Source of the DNA: Pisaster brevispinus | Lineage: Eukaryota; Echinodermata; Asteroidea; Forcipulatida; Asteriidae | Assembly (NCBI GenBank): GCA_023634235.1 | Contig: JAMKCF010000020.1 | Coordinates: 9,982,001 to 10,046,000, forward strand | DNA length: 64,000 bases | Direction: 5' to 3' | Shown here: piece by piece, positions 1-10,287 of the stretch | Layout: every line of letters starts with the position of its first letter | Numbering within the stretch: the first letter of the stretch is position 1 | Made by a program: the position numbers and the translations under genes | The notes under the pieces: generated by a model | What the model was told of the DNA's origin: nothing | Database searches by the model: none | Seen by the model: only the letters and a program-made list of their open reading frames with translations

Positions 1-798
1 TGTGGTTTGTTCAACTGCTCTGCTCGTCGACGAAGCATGATATCAAGTTCAGAAATTTGATTCGCGAAGGGAAGCCAGTTTTCGATGGATATGCAAATAC
101 GGGCTTCTATTTTTTTGAAATTGAAACTGACGTCCTTGCAGTGAAGACTTGAATGTCCTTTTCTCTTCAAAGACTTTTGCCTTTCTTCTTCGTTGTGAAA
201 GACGTTCTACGCTTGATTGAAGGTTTTAAACTCTTGTGGTCCAAACAGTGTGCAGTCAAGGTATTCGGATTCTATAAAATCGAAACAAATTTAACTTTTT
301 AATCATGATCTGCAGAATTGGATAACACTCGGAGCCACGCCCACCACAAGTTGTAATTTACAACGCAGAATTTTGGGAGGTTTTGGCCCGGAAAAAAACT
401 GAACAGCATTTGCTTGAAGTCTGTGGGAAAAGACAATTTAGGCCTCCTTTCACAAAAGTAGTTGTTATTCGATGATAATGGATTCTGTTGCGTTCTCTTG
501 AAAACCGTGAGATGCTTTGGAAATAGTGTTCGTAGTTCACGCGATAAAAATTGGGCTACGACAGTTTTATATGACTACTGTTGTGTTTATCTAAGCTGAA
601 CCAATTTTATTTTATTGTTACACTTTGAGACCATAACTTGATGCACTTTGATTTTTTCCCATCAAGTCGGTGATTGTTTGGTGTTTGGGTAAGCCGTGTG
701 CTGTTCGACATATCGCAAGATTTTATGTGCAGTATCTGTTCAACTCAAATCAAGATGGTGTGTTGGGCTTGATTTGTGGGAACAGTATACCGTACAAG
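1..798. other. no gene recognised; upstream region of the class A GPCR
   Basis: No open frame with family features is visible on either strand. The stretch would contain the promoter and any 5' UTR of the GPCR that starts at 799. The frame of that gene stays open upstream to about 670, but without an ATG. I could not pick out a convincing TATA box or transcription start. Confidence 0.5.
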
Positions 799-1860
799 AT
801 GGCTGCCAGTGTAACGTCACACGAATTTTCTGATCAAAACGGCACCTATGAAGTGATGTACCAACAATGGGCAGTCGCTGTCCAGACAGTGACCCTAACA
901 ATTACCACACTGTTGGTGATTACCGGCAACATTGTTTGTTTTTTGGTACTGACGAGGAGCCGAGACGGCAACGAAGTCACCCGCCTCTGTATGCTGTCGC
1001 TCACCGCCACGGATATTGGTGTTGGTTTCCTGGTTTGCATTCCAATCACTGGTGCGACTGCGGTGAACTACTGGCCGTACGGGGACGGCGTCTGCCTAGG
1101 GGTGGCCGCGAGCACTATCCTCCTCTCGCTCGGTGGTATCTTCGTGGTTGCCGTGAACGTAGAGCGTTACGTCGCGATTGTATGGCCGTTACGCAGCGTG
1201 ACTTATGTTACAACACCACGTGCGAGATTTGCCCTAGGGGTTGTGTGGGTTGTTGGGGGTATTTTCTGTGGTCTGTACTGTTTCCTCCCCGGGCGGAGGG
1301 CTGTGTACCATCCACACTTCCACACGTGTTTCGTCGACCCGGAAGACCCTGACAAATCGGACGTCTTCGGGGTAATGGCAGCCTGGATCTTCGCCATCTT
1401 GCCCTTCCTCACGACCCTCGTCCTGTACTCACGCCTGTACCTTATTGCGCGCCGTCACGCCCGCCAGATCAGCGTCATGGAGGTAGGGAACTTGAACAAT
1501 CGCCGTGTGATCAAAAAATCGGATCTTAAAACGGCTACGACATTTTTCATCATCACGGCGGTCCTGGCCTTTTCCTGGTTGCCATTCTCCGCGGTGATTT
1601 GCTTCGAGGGACTGACTCGCCACGAAGCGCATCCAATTATAACATTCATATCTGAAATTCTACTCTTGTCAAACAGTTACTGGAATATTGTCATCTACTA
1701 CTTCAGGAATGAAAAGTTCCGGCTGGCCGCCGTTAGGTTCGTCCGGCAGTGTTTTCGTCGTGGTGGGAGGTCGCGGAATAACGAAATAGAGGCAACGAGT
1801 AGGGTCATTGGGGAATTGCCTTCCGTCGTCCAACGAGTGCAGTTAACTCCCCACTTTTGA
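799..1860 (+). CDS. intronless class A (rhodopsin-like) G protein-coupled receptor, 353 aa
   Basis: Seven-helix plasma-membrane receptor of unknown ligand. ATG at 799 is chosen because it is the first methionine in frame and has A at -3 and G at +4. The N-terminus has an N-glycosylation site (NGT, residue 14). Seen: TM1 with the GN pair (N44), TM2 with D72 in LTATD, C99 before TM3 and C177 in the second extracellular loop (expected disulfide), ERY in place of DRY (122-124), TM4 W150, TM5 P202, TM6 FSWLPF (258-263), then TM7 with NIVIY (296-300) where NPxxY is usual. Helix 8 follows, with C318 as a possible palmitoylation site and a basic tail. The residue seven after C99 is Thr, not Asp, which argues against an amine receptor. 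One exon with no frame breaks, so probably functional; intronless receptors of this kind often arise by retroposition and tandem expansion. The ligand class cannot be assigned from sequence alone. Confidence 0.88.
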   Translation: MAASVTSHEFSDQNGTYEVMYQQWAVAVQTVTLTITTLLVITGNIVCFLVLTRSRDGNEVTRLCMLSLTATDIGVGFLVCIPITGATAVNYWPYGDGVCLGVAASTILLSLGGIFVVAVNVERYVAIVWPLRSVTYVTTPRARFALGVVWVVGGIFCGLYCFLPGRRAVYHPHFHTCFVDPEDPDKSDVFGVMAAWIFAILPFLTTLVLYSRLYLIARRHARQISVMEVGNLNNRRVIKKSDLKTATTFFIITAVLAFSWLPFSAVICFEGLTRHEAHPIITFISEILLLSNSYWNIVIYYFRNEKFRLAAVRFVRQCFRRGGRSRNNEIEATSRVIGELPSVVQRVQLTPHF

Positions 1861-2219
1861 AAGTTGTACAACTCGACATAATTGACCTGTATCCGGGTCT
1901 CCGGGAACCAGACCATTTTCAGGTCAATGTGACGCATTTTGTGCTTAAAATGGCGCGGAATCTGATACAGATAAAAATGACTGACCGGTTTCATGGCTAG
2001 TGCAATTCGGGAAACGGGTTATACGCTAAACCCTGTCTGGTTCCCTGTACCCGGAACACGGACTTGTTACACTCTAAAAAAAACACCTGGGTCAGAATTG
2101 ACCTGAGTCCCAGGGGGCCTGACCCATTCATGGGTCAGGCTGACTCGGAAAGTGCTTTAAAAAAAACGGATTTTAGCTCAGATTCTGCGTCAGTTTGATT
2201 TTAGGGTCATTTCCACATA
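1861..2219. other. no gene recognised
   Basis: Sequence between the GPCR stop codon and the first palindromic element. It contains short AT runs and a direct echo of the phrase ggtcag/gggtcaggctgactc, but no clear AATAAA signal and no open frame of note. Confidence 0.4.
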
Positions 2220-2597
2220 TTGCAAAAACTGGGAGCAAGTTCGGGTGGGCGACTAGACTTACCAGAAACCATAGAGCACAGGGAGATTGACTAGATCGAC
2301 TATGCACTGGAGCATGGAAGATCTAGTCAATTCGAGAGCTACGTCCGCAGTCTAGTCACTCTAGTCGCCCACCCGAACTTGCTTTATGATGTTAAAATTG
2401 ACACCATGGGTGTTGTCTCATAGGCCTATATATACACCAAAAAGATTTAAATTAGTACAAAATGGGGTGTTAAATTAACACTAATTTCTGCCGAAACAAT
2501 TACATTGGTGTTATTTTAACACCCTATTACGTTAATTTTGATTCTCTCTTCGGTGTCTTTGTGTCATGGTGTCAATTGTAACACCCCAGTCTTTGCA
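2220..2597. mobile_element. palindromic MITE, copy 1, interrupted by a second element
   Basis: Both ends match copy 2 at 2777-3004: it opens with tgcaaaaactggg, closes with ccccagtctttgca, and has long imperfect inverted repeats rich in GGTGTTAAAATTGACACC-like words. The left arm is interrupted at 2234 by an unrelated inverted-repeat element. There is no coding capacity. Confidence 0.7.
2234..2383. mobile_element. 150-bp MITE with 24-bp perfect terminal inverted repeats, nested in another MITE
   Basis: The first 24 bases (2234-2257, starting agcaagttcgggtgggcgac) are the exact reverse complement of 2360-2383. The interior has further short inverted words (gactagatc/gatctagtc). Comparison with the uninterrupted copy at 2777 shows that it sits inside the left arm of the larger palindromic MITE, so it is the younger insertion. 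No certain target-site duplication could be read. Confidence 0.75.
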
Positions 2598-2776
2598 GTG
2601 CACAGATTCGGAGTCACACTGTCCCCAGAAATAAGTTCATGCCCCCCCCCTGGGTGGGACCCAGAGCCGGGTCATCTCTCACCGGGAGTTTTTAGGGTGT
2701 ATTTAGAGTGTATCTGTAGGCCTCTAGGCACTTTTTTTGGATTTTAAGTTTTAGTTTAATTTGATTGTACGTACCT

Positions 2777-3004
2777 TGCAAAAACTGGGGTGTTAAAATT
2801 GACACAATGGGTGTTGTCACATTATAGATACCAAAAAGAATCCAAATTTACACCACTACAGGATGTTAAAACAACACTAGTTGCTGCCAAAACAATTATA
2901 TTGGTGTTATTTTAACACCCTACGATGTTAATTTTGATTCTCTCTTCGGTATCTAATGTGACAACACCTATTATGGTGTAAATTGTTACATCCCTGTTTT
3001 TGCA
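2777..3004. mobile_element. palindromic MITE, copy 2 (uninterrupted)
   Basis: About 228 bp beginning tgcaaaaactggggtg and ending ccctgtttttgca. The outer 50-60 bases of the two ends are imperfect reverse complements, so the transcript would fold into one long hairpin. It serves as the reference copy for the interrupted element at 2220-2597. Confidence 0.7.
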
Positions 3005-3738
3005 GAGCATGTATAATAATGTCAGCTCAACTTTGGATAGAACGAGTGGCATTTACCTTTCGGGAATACTCACCCGCACTGTGGCACCTTTGTGGCTCGC
3101 AGGTGGCTATGAAATGATCAAGTTGACTTATGCTCAGTGTGTGTCGACAAGCGTGCTCCGGTCGTCGCAATTGTTTCTTGACGGCGCGAGATTTATTATT
3201 TATTTTGCAAACAGAAAATTGCTATTCTCTGGTTTTAAAAACCAACATTTGTTTTACAATGTGTGCCCTGTTGACATAAAACCAATCACAATTTTCTATT
3301 AAACTTTTAACGACAATGGCAATTTCAGTCTACAAACAATACAAAGATAAAAAAATCGCTACGGTGCGTATAGTCTAGATAGAGCACATTATCAAAACAC
3401 CATGAGGTGACATTTTTTAGGGAACACAAAAGGGTGCACAATTCTATTTATAATAAGAGGCACTTCTTCCCAGTTGAAATGTTGCGTTTACATTTTGTTA
3501 ACATTTTTTTTTTATCTGCTCAGTGACTGGTAAGCATTTTCAGCACTCTTGTCGTTATATAAGAATATAATTTGACGTGGAATAAAGCTCACTGTCTGTG
3601 TTTGTTTGTTTGCAAATAATTTTTTTTTTTTGAAACATTGAGTAAATAAAATAACTAAAAAAACATTGAGTAGTTCTACATAAAAGATTATAAACATTGT
3701 ATTTTGATAGTTTTATTTTTTTTAGTCTCAAGAATCCA
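3005..3738. other. no gene recognised
   Basis: AT-rich sequence with poly-T and poly-A runs. The open frame near 3000-3302 has no ATG at its start and no recognisable domain, so it is not called. Confidence 0.4.
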
Positions 3739-3991
3739 GGGCACAATTTCACGGCTCTGCTTACCGTAAGCAAAGAATCGACGCTTACGGAAGCATGGAA
3801 CTCTGCGCTTACGTCAAGCGTATTTCACGGGTTAGCATTGAATATTTGCTTGTGCGTGTGGGTACACCACACGTTACAAGACATTCATCGCCTACACAAG
3901 TAGCGCAGAATTTCGACGCATAAACAGTCAACGGAAAATGGTGATCGTAAGCCCAGAATTCGGCGGTAAGCAGAGCCATGAAATTGGGCTC
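3739..3991. mobile_element. MITE family 'GCTTACCG', copy A
   Basis: About 253 bp. The left end (ggcacaatttcacggctctg, then cttaccgtaag) is the inverted complement of the right end (ggtaagcagagccatgaaat, then tgggct). The interior carries repeated gcttacg/cgtaagc words. Related copies lie at 37450-37701, 37749-37999, 38047-38190 (partial) and 61471-61690. Confidence 0.75.
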
Positions 3992-6900
3992 AGGTGTCAA
4001 AGGGTCGGGGAGGGGGGGGGGGCGACACGGCCACCGATCGGGGGAAACCCCCGTGTATCCCCAGCCCACAGTCACACCACTGATTGAAACGTTAATAATT
4101 AATCACCCGTCTGTTTTTAGAGGTCTCAACTTTTTCGACAGGGGGCATTACAAATATCGCTGACAAATATGTGTTAACCAATGTGCTTGTTTTGAGCCAG
4201 TGTGTGCTCGACCAGGTCAGCAGTCCCCTTTAACCGGCAAGATTTACAAAGTTGGCCGTTACAAAACTCCTTTTATGTAGGTCTGCGTTGGTGTAATGGA
4301 AAAAGTCTTTTTTTTTTGGATAAGCTGTTGATAATTAGGCCGTGTCCGAATTGGCGACTGTGGCTTACGGCTACGGCTGGATCGCCGCGTCATTTTGCGT
4401 TGAAGCATAGGACGTCCGTATGGCAACACCCTTAGCAACACTCGTAGCCGTATCCACGGCTGTCACTTTGGATATGGTCTTATATCAGGGGCAGTGGTGT
4501 AGCAATTCGACATTTCGATTAGTATCGCGTGACCGTCTTCATCAGAAAAGTCTTTAAGTCATTATAAGAGATTAAAGTCATAATTACGACTTTATTTAGC
4601 TTTCTCTCTCGATGTCTCTTTAACGCTTCCGTACACCACGGCCACGGTCTCCCTCAGAATCGGTATTTATAACCGTTGTGCAAGCAACCAATGTACCGGG
4701 TACTGGTTTCCACCAGCAGAGGCTCTGTTTCTAATCTATAAATATGGAAACACAAAACGACCAAAATAACACGTTGGTCAATGTGACTGAGCTATATGGG
4801 GATTGGTCGACGCAAAATTGAATGTTATACGAAGCAATTTAATTGAAAATCTCTTCAAATATAATCAAAGGTCGTGGAGTCCGTCTTACTCTGTCTTCCT
4901 GAAACTTGACAATGGAACAGTCATTTGATTGTAAGATGAACAATGCCATCTACATGTCTAGAAGAAAGTAATTTATTTCATATTTATCAAGGGATCCTTC
5001 GAGTTGATTATATTCTTTGAATAACATTTATTCTATTGTTTTCAAACATGTGGGGTTGGGGGGTTGGTTGGGGGTAACTTTGTAATTTTGTAAGAAGAAA
5101 TCACTTGTACCTACATCTAAAACACGTTCATCAAATTTTGCACATTTCATTGCGTTTGTATCAAGAAATTATTTAAGAGACTGGACAATTTTATGCAAAG
5201 ATGTACTGCGAGTAATGAAAAAATGTAAAATGTTTTGTGTCTTTCCTCGAGTATAAAGTAGTAGTGTGTCTACTCAGATATATGTGTCTTAATAACAAAA
5301 ACGTCCCTGTCTTTATTCAAGGAACAGAGATTGTTGAAATAACTTATAATAAATAAATAAAAAAACATGACAATGAAAGCAATCCCCCTAAAAAAGTTTT
5401 TTTTAAATAACACCACCACCGCCACCACCAACAACCAACGACCACCCCAATAAATAAATAAAACAATATTGTATAACCCTATAAATACAAAAATATCGGG
5501 TAATTTTGACGGCTACATTGCATGAAGTATTCGGCAAACAAAACCGTGCACTGTCCCTTTATGATGATATATGTCCTGAAAACTAGAAATTTGTTATAAT
5601 GTATACTCTTCAATAACCAATGATGTACCATCCCTTTATGGTATGTTTCTTGAAAGCGAGAGTGTTCGAATGAATGCACTCTTCCAAAAGCCAATGATAT
5701 GCAACCCCTTAATCTTGGAAACTATAAGAGGATTGGAATGAATGTACTAAGACCATGAACAATCCAAATGAACTACTACAAAAGAGCATTGCTTTACAGG
5801 GTACCTCTGCACTTTAACTACAGACGCAGAGAAAATGCTTTCAACGCCAACAGGATTCCAGGGGCAAAAATATCTTCAAAGGACGTGTTCAAACATAGAC
5901 AGTTGTTTTCTGTACACCATTCGTTTGAACTATACATATCTGTTTATAATTCAAACTTTTGTGTATAGTTAAGACCTTTTTGTAATACATTTCTATCCGA
6001 ATGATAAGCATCGGCCAAAAACAGACAATACAGAAAATGACTGTAGGCCTATACGGTACATGTCTTCTCCCATTATTTTCTTTCATAGTTCTACTTAATT
6101 ATTCATCTTTGAGCAATGTATGCATTTTTGGCCTTCCTGATTAACCGATTGCGGGTCAAGAAACTTGATGGTTCAAAGAAAAACAATTGCGTATGTTTAT
6201 TTGTTCTTAAAAAAATTAAGTTCCATGCTTATCGTATAGCAGAGAACTTTTGAACATGGATACCATGCTATTGTGTAGTCATAACCAATGGTCAACGATA
6301 AAACGTACGGGCTAAAAACAATAATTAAGACTAGAAAATTGCTCACTCGATGATTCAAGGCCTTTTTTACGTGAAGTGCTTGGCAACTAAAAATCTATGG
6401 TTTCCTAGCTCCTCATAAAAATGCCGCACGTGCCACCGAAGTAATTGATTTTATTCAATTGGTCGTTGAATTTACTGACACGGCGCGGTCGAGTCGACAA
6501 GTCAATTTGCTTTTTCCCACACGTTATCTGTCTGCCTGGTAAATACATAGTTTAAACTTTTGTGTGCAAGAAATTGATACCCGTTTACAGATTCTCAATC
6601 TGTCAAAAAACAAAACACGGCGTGGTAATTGTTGTTGAGGACATGGTAGTTTCAAGCGACGGGTTAATATCCAGGCCACCTCGAAGAGTGCTCCAAAACC
6701 CAAATATAATTGTAGACCGTGCAAGTCTCGCGCGTATTAGAACAATTTTTTGGGGGACCACTATCTAGTGGTCTTGTGCATTGCTTTAACGCGTGAAGGA
6801 GACGAAGTCGCACACTTTAACGGGAATGTTCGAATACGCGCGCGACTTGCGCAGTCTATTAGATGTGTGCAGTAGTCAGGCTCAGATGTAGGGGTGGGGC

Positions 6901-7244
6901 AGGAAGCGTGCGCGCCCCTCCACCTTATTTTCGCAGATTAAGACAAGTAAATAAATTGAAAGGCAAATAAAGCAAATTCCTAATTTCCAAATGGGTTAAA
7001 AGTGATGTGTAAAACACTTAAAATGTCTAAATTGCACCAGAGAACATCTTTAAAAAAAATATATAAAAATTCCAGGGGCGGGGCCCAAATACGGGTAACG
7101 GGCTTGTTTCATTGCCTCTGAGTGTAGCACCTCATTCATAGGTTATCATTCATAATAAATCAGTTCACATGCATGTATACTTTGGGGATTACTGAACAAG
7201 TATTAACTTGGAAATTAGCCCTCGACGTTTGCGCCCCTATCTCA
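3992..7244. other. no gene recognised; AT-rich intergenic DNA
   Basis: I see no exon-like frame, RNA gene or well-bounded repeat here. There are homopolymer runs (G-run near 4010-4020, A and T runs), a proline-codon-like CCACCACC stretch near 5410-5440 and scattered short ORFs without domains. Confidence 0.4.
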
Positions 7245-7600
7245 AAATCCTGGATCCGCCCTAGACTGGTCCAGGATCCGCCCTAGACTGGTCCCCTGTC
7301 TTTGTCCGCAAGGATAAAGACAGTAACTGGTCTTAAGGCCCAATAATTTCATTGGATACATCACGTAGCGTTGTTTTGTTCTGCGAGTGTCCGTGTGAAA
7401 TGAATGCCAGGTCAAAGGTACGTTTTGCAACATCCGGTTTGGCTGGTATCTGGCGTTATTCACGAGCCTCGAAGTGTGACGTCAGATGTTCGGGCAAGAT
7501 CCGCCCCGATTGCACTAGACTGGTCCCCTGTCTTTATCCCGCAAGGTTATTCAAGACCCTCAAAGTGTGACGTCAGATGTTTAGGCTACGGTAGCACGTG
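7245..7600. repeat. locally duplicated GC-richer segment
   Basis: The phrase ggatccgccctagactggtc occurs twice about 25 bp apart near 7250-7292. The block ctagactggtcccctgtctt, followed by CCGCAAGG, recurs about 235 bp downstream, and tgtgacgtcagatgtt occurs at about 7477 and again at about 7567. This looks like an imperfect tandem duplication. The tgacgtca cores resemble CRE half-sites, but no gene starts nearby that would make them a promoter. Confidence 0.5.
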
Positions 7601-7924
7601 TTCGATGTGACATCATGACGTCTGCGCGAAGTGCCTGGTTTCAAAATGGCAGAGCGGTTGATTTCGTTGTGACCTCATCATCTTCGTAGTAAATGCACGA
7701 TTTCAAGCTCTTTCAAGTTGAACACAACCTGGTAGCAGCGACTGAAGCAACAAGGTAAGCTCATAGCATAGTATTTGATAACATAGAAGAAGAAAATACA
7801 TATATTTGTTGGGTTTTGCAGACTTTTTCTCGGGAGTCGGTTTTCTTGTCCAACGTCAGTTCCGATCTTAATGAACGTGTGTAGTTAATATATTGCGTTG
7901 AACTGTAGTGTATGATACAAAGTA

Positions 7925-8979
7925 CAGTCATTTGACCAGTTCGGGATCATTGACCAGTTCGGGATCACTTCAACTTTGCAACAACCCCATAATTAAGTTA
8001 CTTCTCACATTACCAGTTTCTGTTGATACATGTGAAGAATAACATGCAATAAACCAACAAACCCAAAATAAGGTTCCAAACTTCATCAACAAATAAATTA
8101 TGGCCATTTTCTTGAAGTTTGTCTGCGATTTTGATCATTATTAAAAAAAAAAATGTTGGTTGAAAAACGCTGTTAAAACTTCTCACCTTTAAAATTTGAA
8201 CGCCAGGGCGAATAAAATTTATGTTAAATGCTTAGAATGTGTTAAAAATATTTCAGGTAAATACTGAGCAGTCATCTTGTTTTTTTGAGGAGACGAAATT
8301 ACCGAAATCTTCTTTTGGGGGCATCGTACCCTTGACCAGTTCGGGATCACTCACTACTCAGCATCTCTCATTGCGTCAAATGGTGCCACACTCAGTGAGG
8401 TAAAATCTTACTGCTGCAGTCGAAAGTTTATTTGTTGCTTTTAAGATACATTTCTTCAACAAATTCTTGTAGGAATATTGTTTTTTGGTGAGAAAATGAA
8501 ACTTGGAGGAGGAAATTGCGACTGTAAGAATAGATATTTGGGTCAATGTTGCTTTTAGGCGTGTTTCACCTTTTCATTTGCCTTTGCTGTTGTTTTGTGT
8601 TTTTGTTGCTGGATTTTTGCGCTGCTGTTGAATACACTTGCATGAAATTCTCTGGAGAAAGGAAGTCCATGTCCATGCCAACACACTTGTGAAGTTTGTG
8701 TCCTTGAGAGACAGTTTTATGAATGGGAGTATTGGTTTGCAATAGAGGGCAAGCTACTGATTCAGAATAGAATCAACTGATCCTGAACTGGTCAAACAGG
8801 TTACAATACTTTTCTCAAAGCCTCTTCAAAAGTACTAATCTTTTTTTGTCAGTGGATACTTGGTGAGTTTTATAACATGTTTAGGTAAACTGATAAACTT
8901 TTTTGTTAAAAATGTCAAAGAGATTGCAACCAAAAACAATGTGAATTCAAAAAGTGATCCCGAACTGGTCAAATGACTG
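7925..8979. mobile_element. 1,055-bp TA-flanked DNA transposon derivative (pogo/Tigger-like ends)
   Basis: Terminal inverted repeats of 25 bp begin cagtcatttgaccagttcgg and are mirrored exactly at the right end (ending ggtcaaatgactg). A TA dinucleotide lies immediately outside each end (7923-7924 and 8980-8981), as in Tc1/mariner/pogo elements; the CAGTCA start resembles Tigger-type ends. The core word tgaccagttcgggatca is repeated near the left end, again near 8333 and inverted near 8778. No transposase frame is visible, so it is non-autonomous. Confidence 0.75.
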
Positions 8980-8981
8980 TA

Positions 8982-9551
8982 TTAGGTTTTACCTTTTGAA
9001 AAAGTGTGTGAACACTAACACAGTTGGCTCGCTCGGTACCAGTACCTCTCATCCAAAGTAGACCCAGTAACTCGAGCACTGTAATCCTTTAAAAAAATTG
9101 TTGACATCGTCCGTCGTACCAGCACCCCGATAAGTTCTCATTCTTACAAATCGTCAACTTGCTATAATTTTCCGAACAACCAGCAAAAAAAAATGCCCTC
9201 AAATGACAAATATACCAAACAAAATAGCTTGATAATTGCCAACTAGATTCTCAATAGGTCAAGGATGCAACATCAGGCATTTTATTGTACTCAAGATCAT
9301 TTGTTGTGCTCTAAGTCATGATTTTTAAGCCCACAATTGGAGAAATGATGTCCACAAGTCTTGTCTTCTCATTGGGCTACCAGAGTCTTGGTTTCAAGAC
9401 CATGGTGTTTGCGCGCACACATACAACAGACGTTTAGATCTATGTACACCGCACATTGTACAGTTGTAATGAATAAACATAGAGGGCACTGTGACTAAGG
9501 CTAAAGCGCCCCAGTTACTGGGTCTATAACTGAAGGTGCTGGAATGGGCTG
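8982..9551. other. no gene recognised
   Basis: Intergenic DNA between two transposon-derived elements. No open frame or repeat with clear ends was seen. Confidence 0.35.
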
Positions 9552-9560
9552 ACGTAGGCT

Positions 9561-10278
9561 TACTCCTAGAACTATTCGGTTCGTTCCGCTATCGTCTCCC
9601 CGACCCTCATAGGTCATCATGTACAAAATCCTATTCGAAACTTTTTCCCCTTCACGTTTATGCACCTGGACTTCTCTTTTGAAAACGGAGCTCGCCAAAA
9701 TTAGGCTCTATGTATTCATTGTTTTCACAGTGAGCTCGGGGTGGGTCCAAGGTGCAAAAAATGATAAATTCCCATCGTTTATTCAGAATCGTCGCCTTCC
9801 GATAACAAAAATGGCCGCCGTCGCTTGTATCACTGGTATGCTGCGTGCAACGCTGGTCCACGACATGCCTTAAGCTGGTATTCAATAGCATTCTGTGTGC
9901 AACACTGGTCCACAATAATCAATGGCTTATCTTTTATACGCAAACCGTTGGTTATTGTGAACCATTGTGCGCGCAGCATACCATTGATACAAGCGACGGC
10001 GGCCATTTTTGTTATCGGAAGGCGACAATTCTGAATAAACGATGGGAATTTATCATTTTTTGCACCTTTTTTTTGCGGAGTGGATTTTCTGGACCCACCC
10101 CGAGTTCACTGTGAAAACAATGAATACATAGAGCCTAATTTTGGCGAGCTCCGTTTTCAAAAGAGAAGTCCAGGTGCATAAACGTGAAGGAGAAAAAGTT
10201 TCGAATAGGATTTTGTACATGATGACCTATGAGGGTCGGGGAGACGATAGCGGAACGAACCGAATAGTTCTAGGAGTA
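9561..10278. mobile_element. 718-bp foldback element with 9-bp target-site duplication (MULE-like)
   Basis: The two halves are near-perfect inverted complements for about 285-300 bp (left arm 9561 to about 9845, right arm about 9975 to 10278), ending tactcctag...ctaggagta. The nine bases acgtaggct flank it on both sides (9552-9560 and 10279-10287). The central 130 bp contains imperfect direct repeats of gtgcaacactggtccac. Long terminal repeats plus a 9-bp duplication fit Mutator-like foldback elements; no transposase is encoded. Small frames here are by-products of the palindrome. Confidence 0.85.
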
Positions 10279-10287
10279 ACGTAGGCT

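Noticed and set aside
670..798. N-terminal extension of the class A GPCR from a GTG at 670
   Set aside because: There is no ATG before 799, the extension has no signal or helix, and the ATG at 799 has a good start context.
3000..3302. Plus ORF of 100 codons after the palindromic MITE
   Set aside because: It begins at a non-ATG codon inside the MITE end, has low-complexity composition and no domain or splice context.
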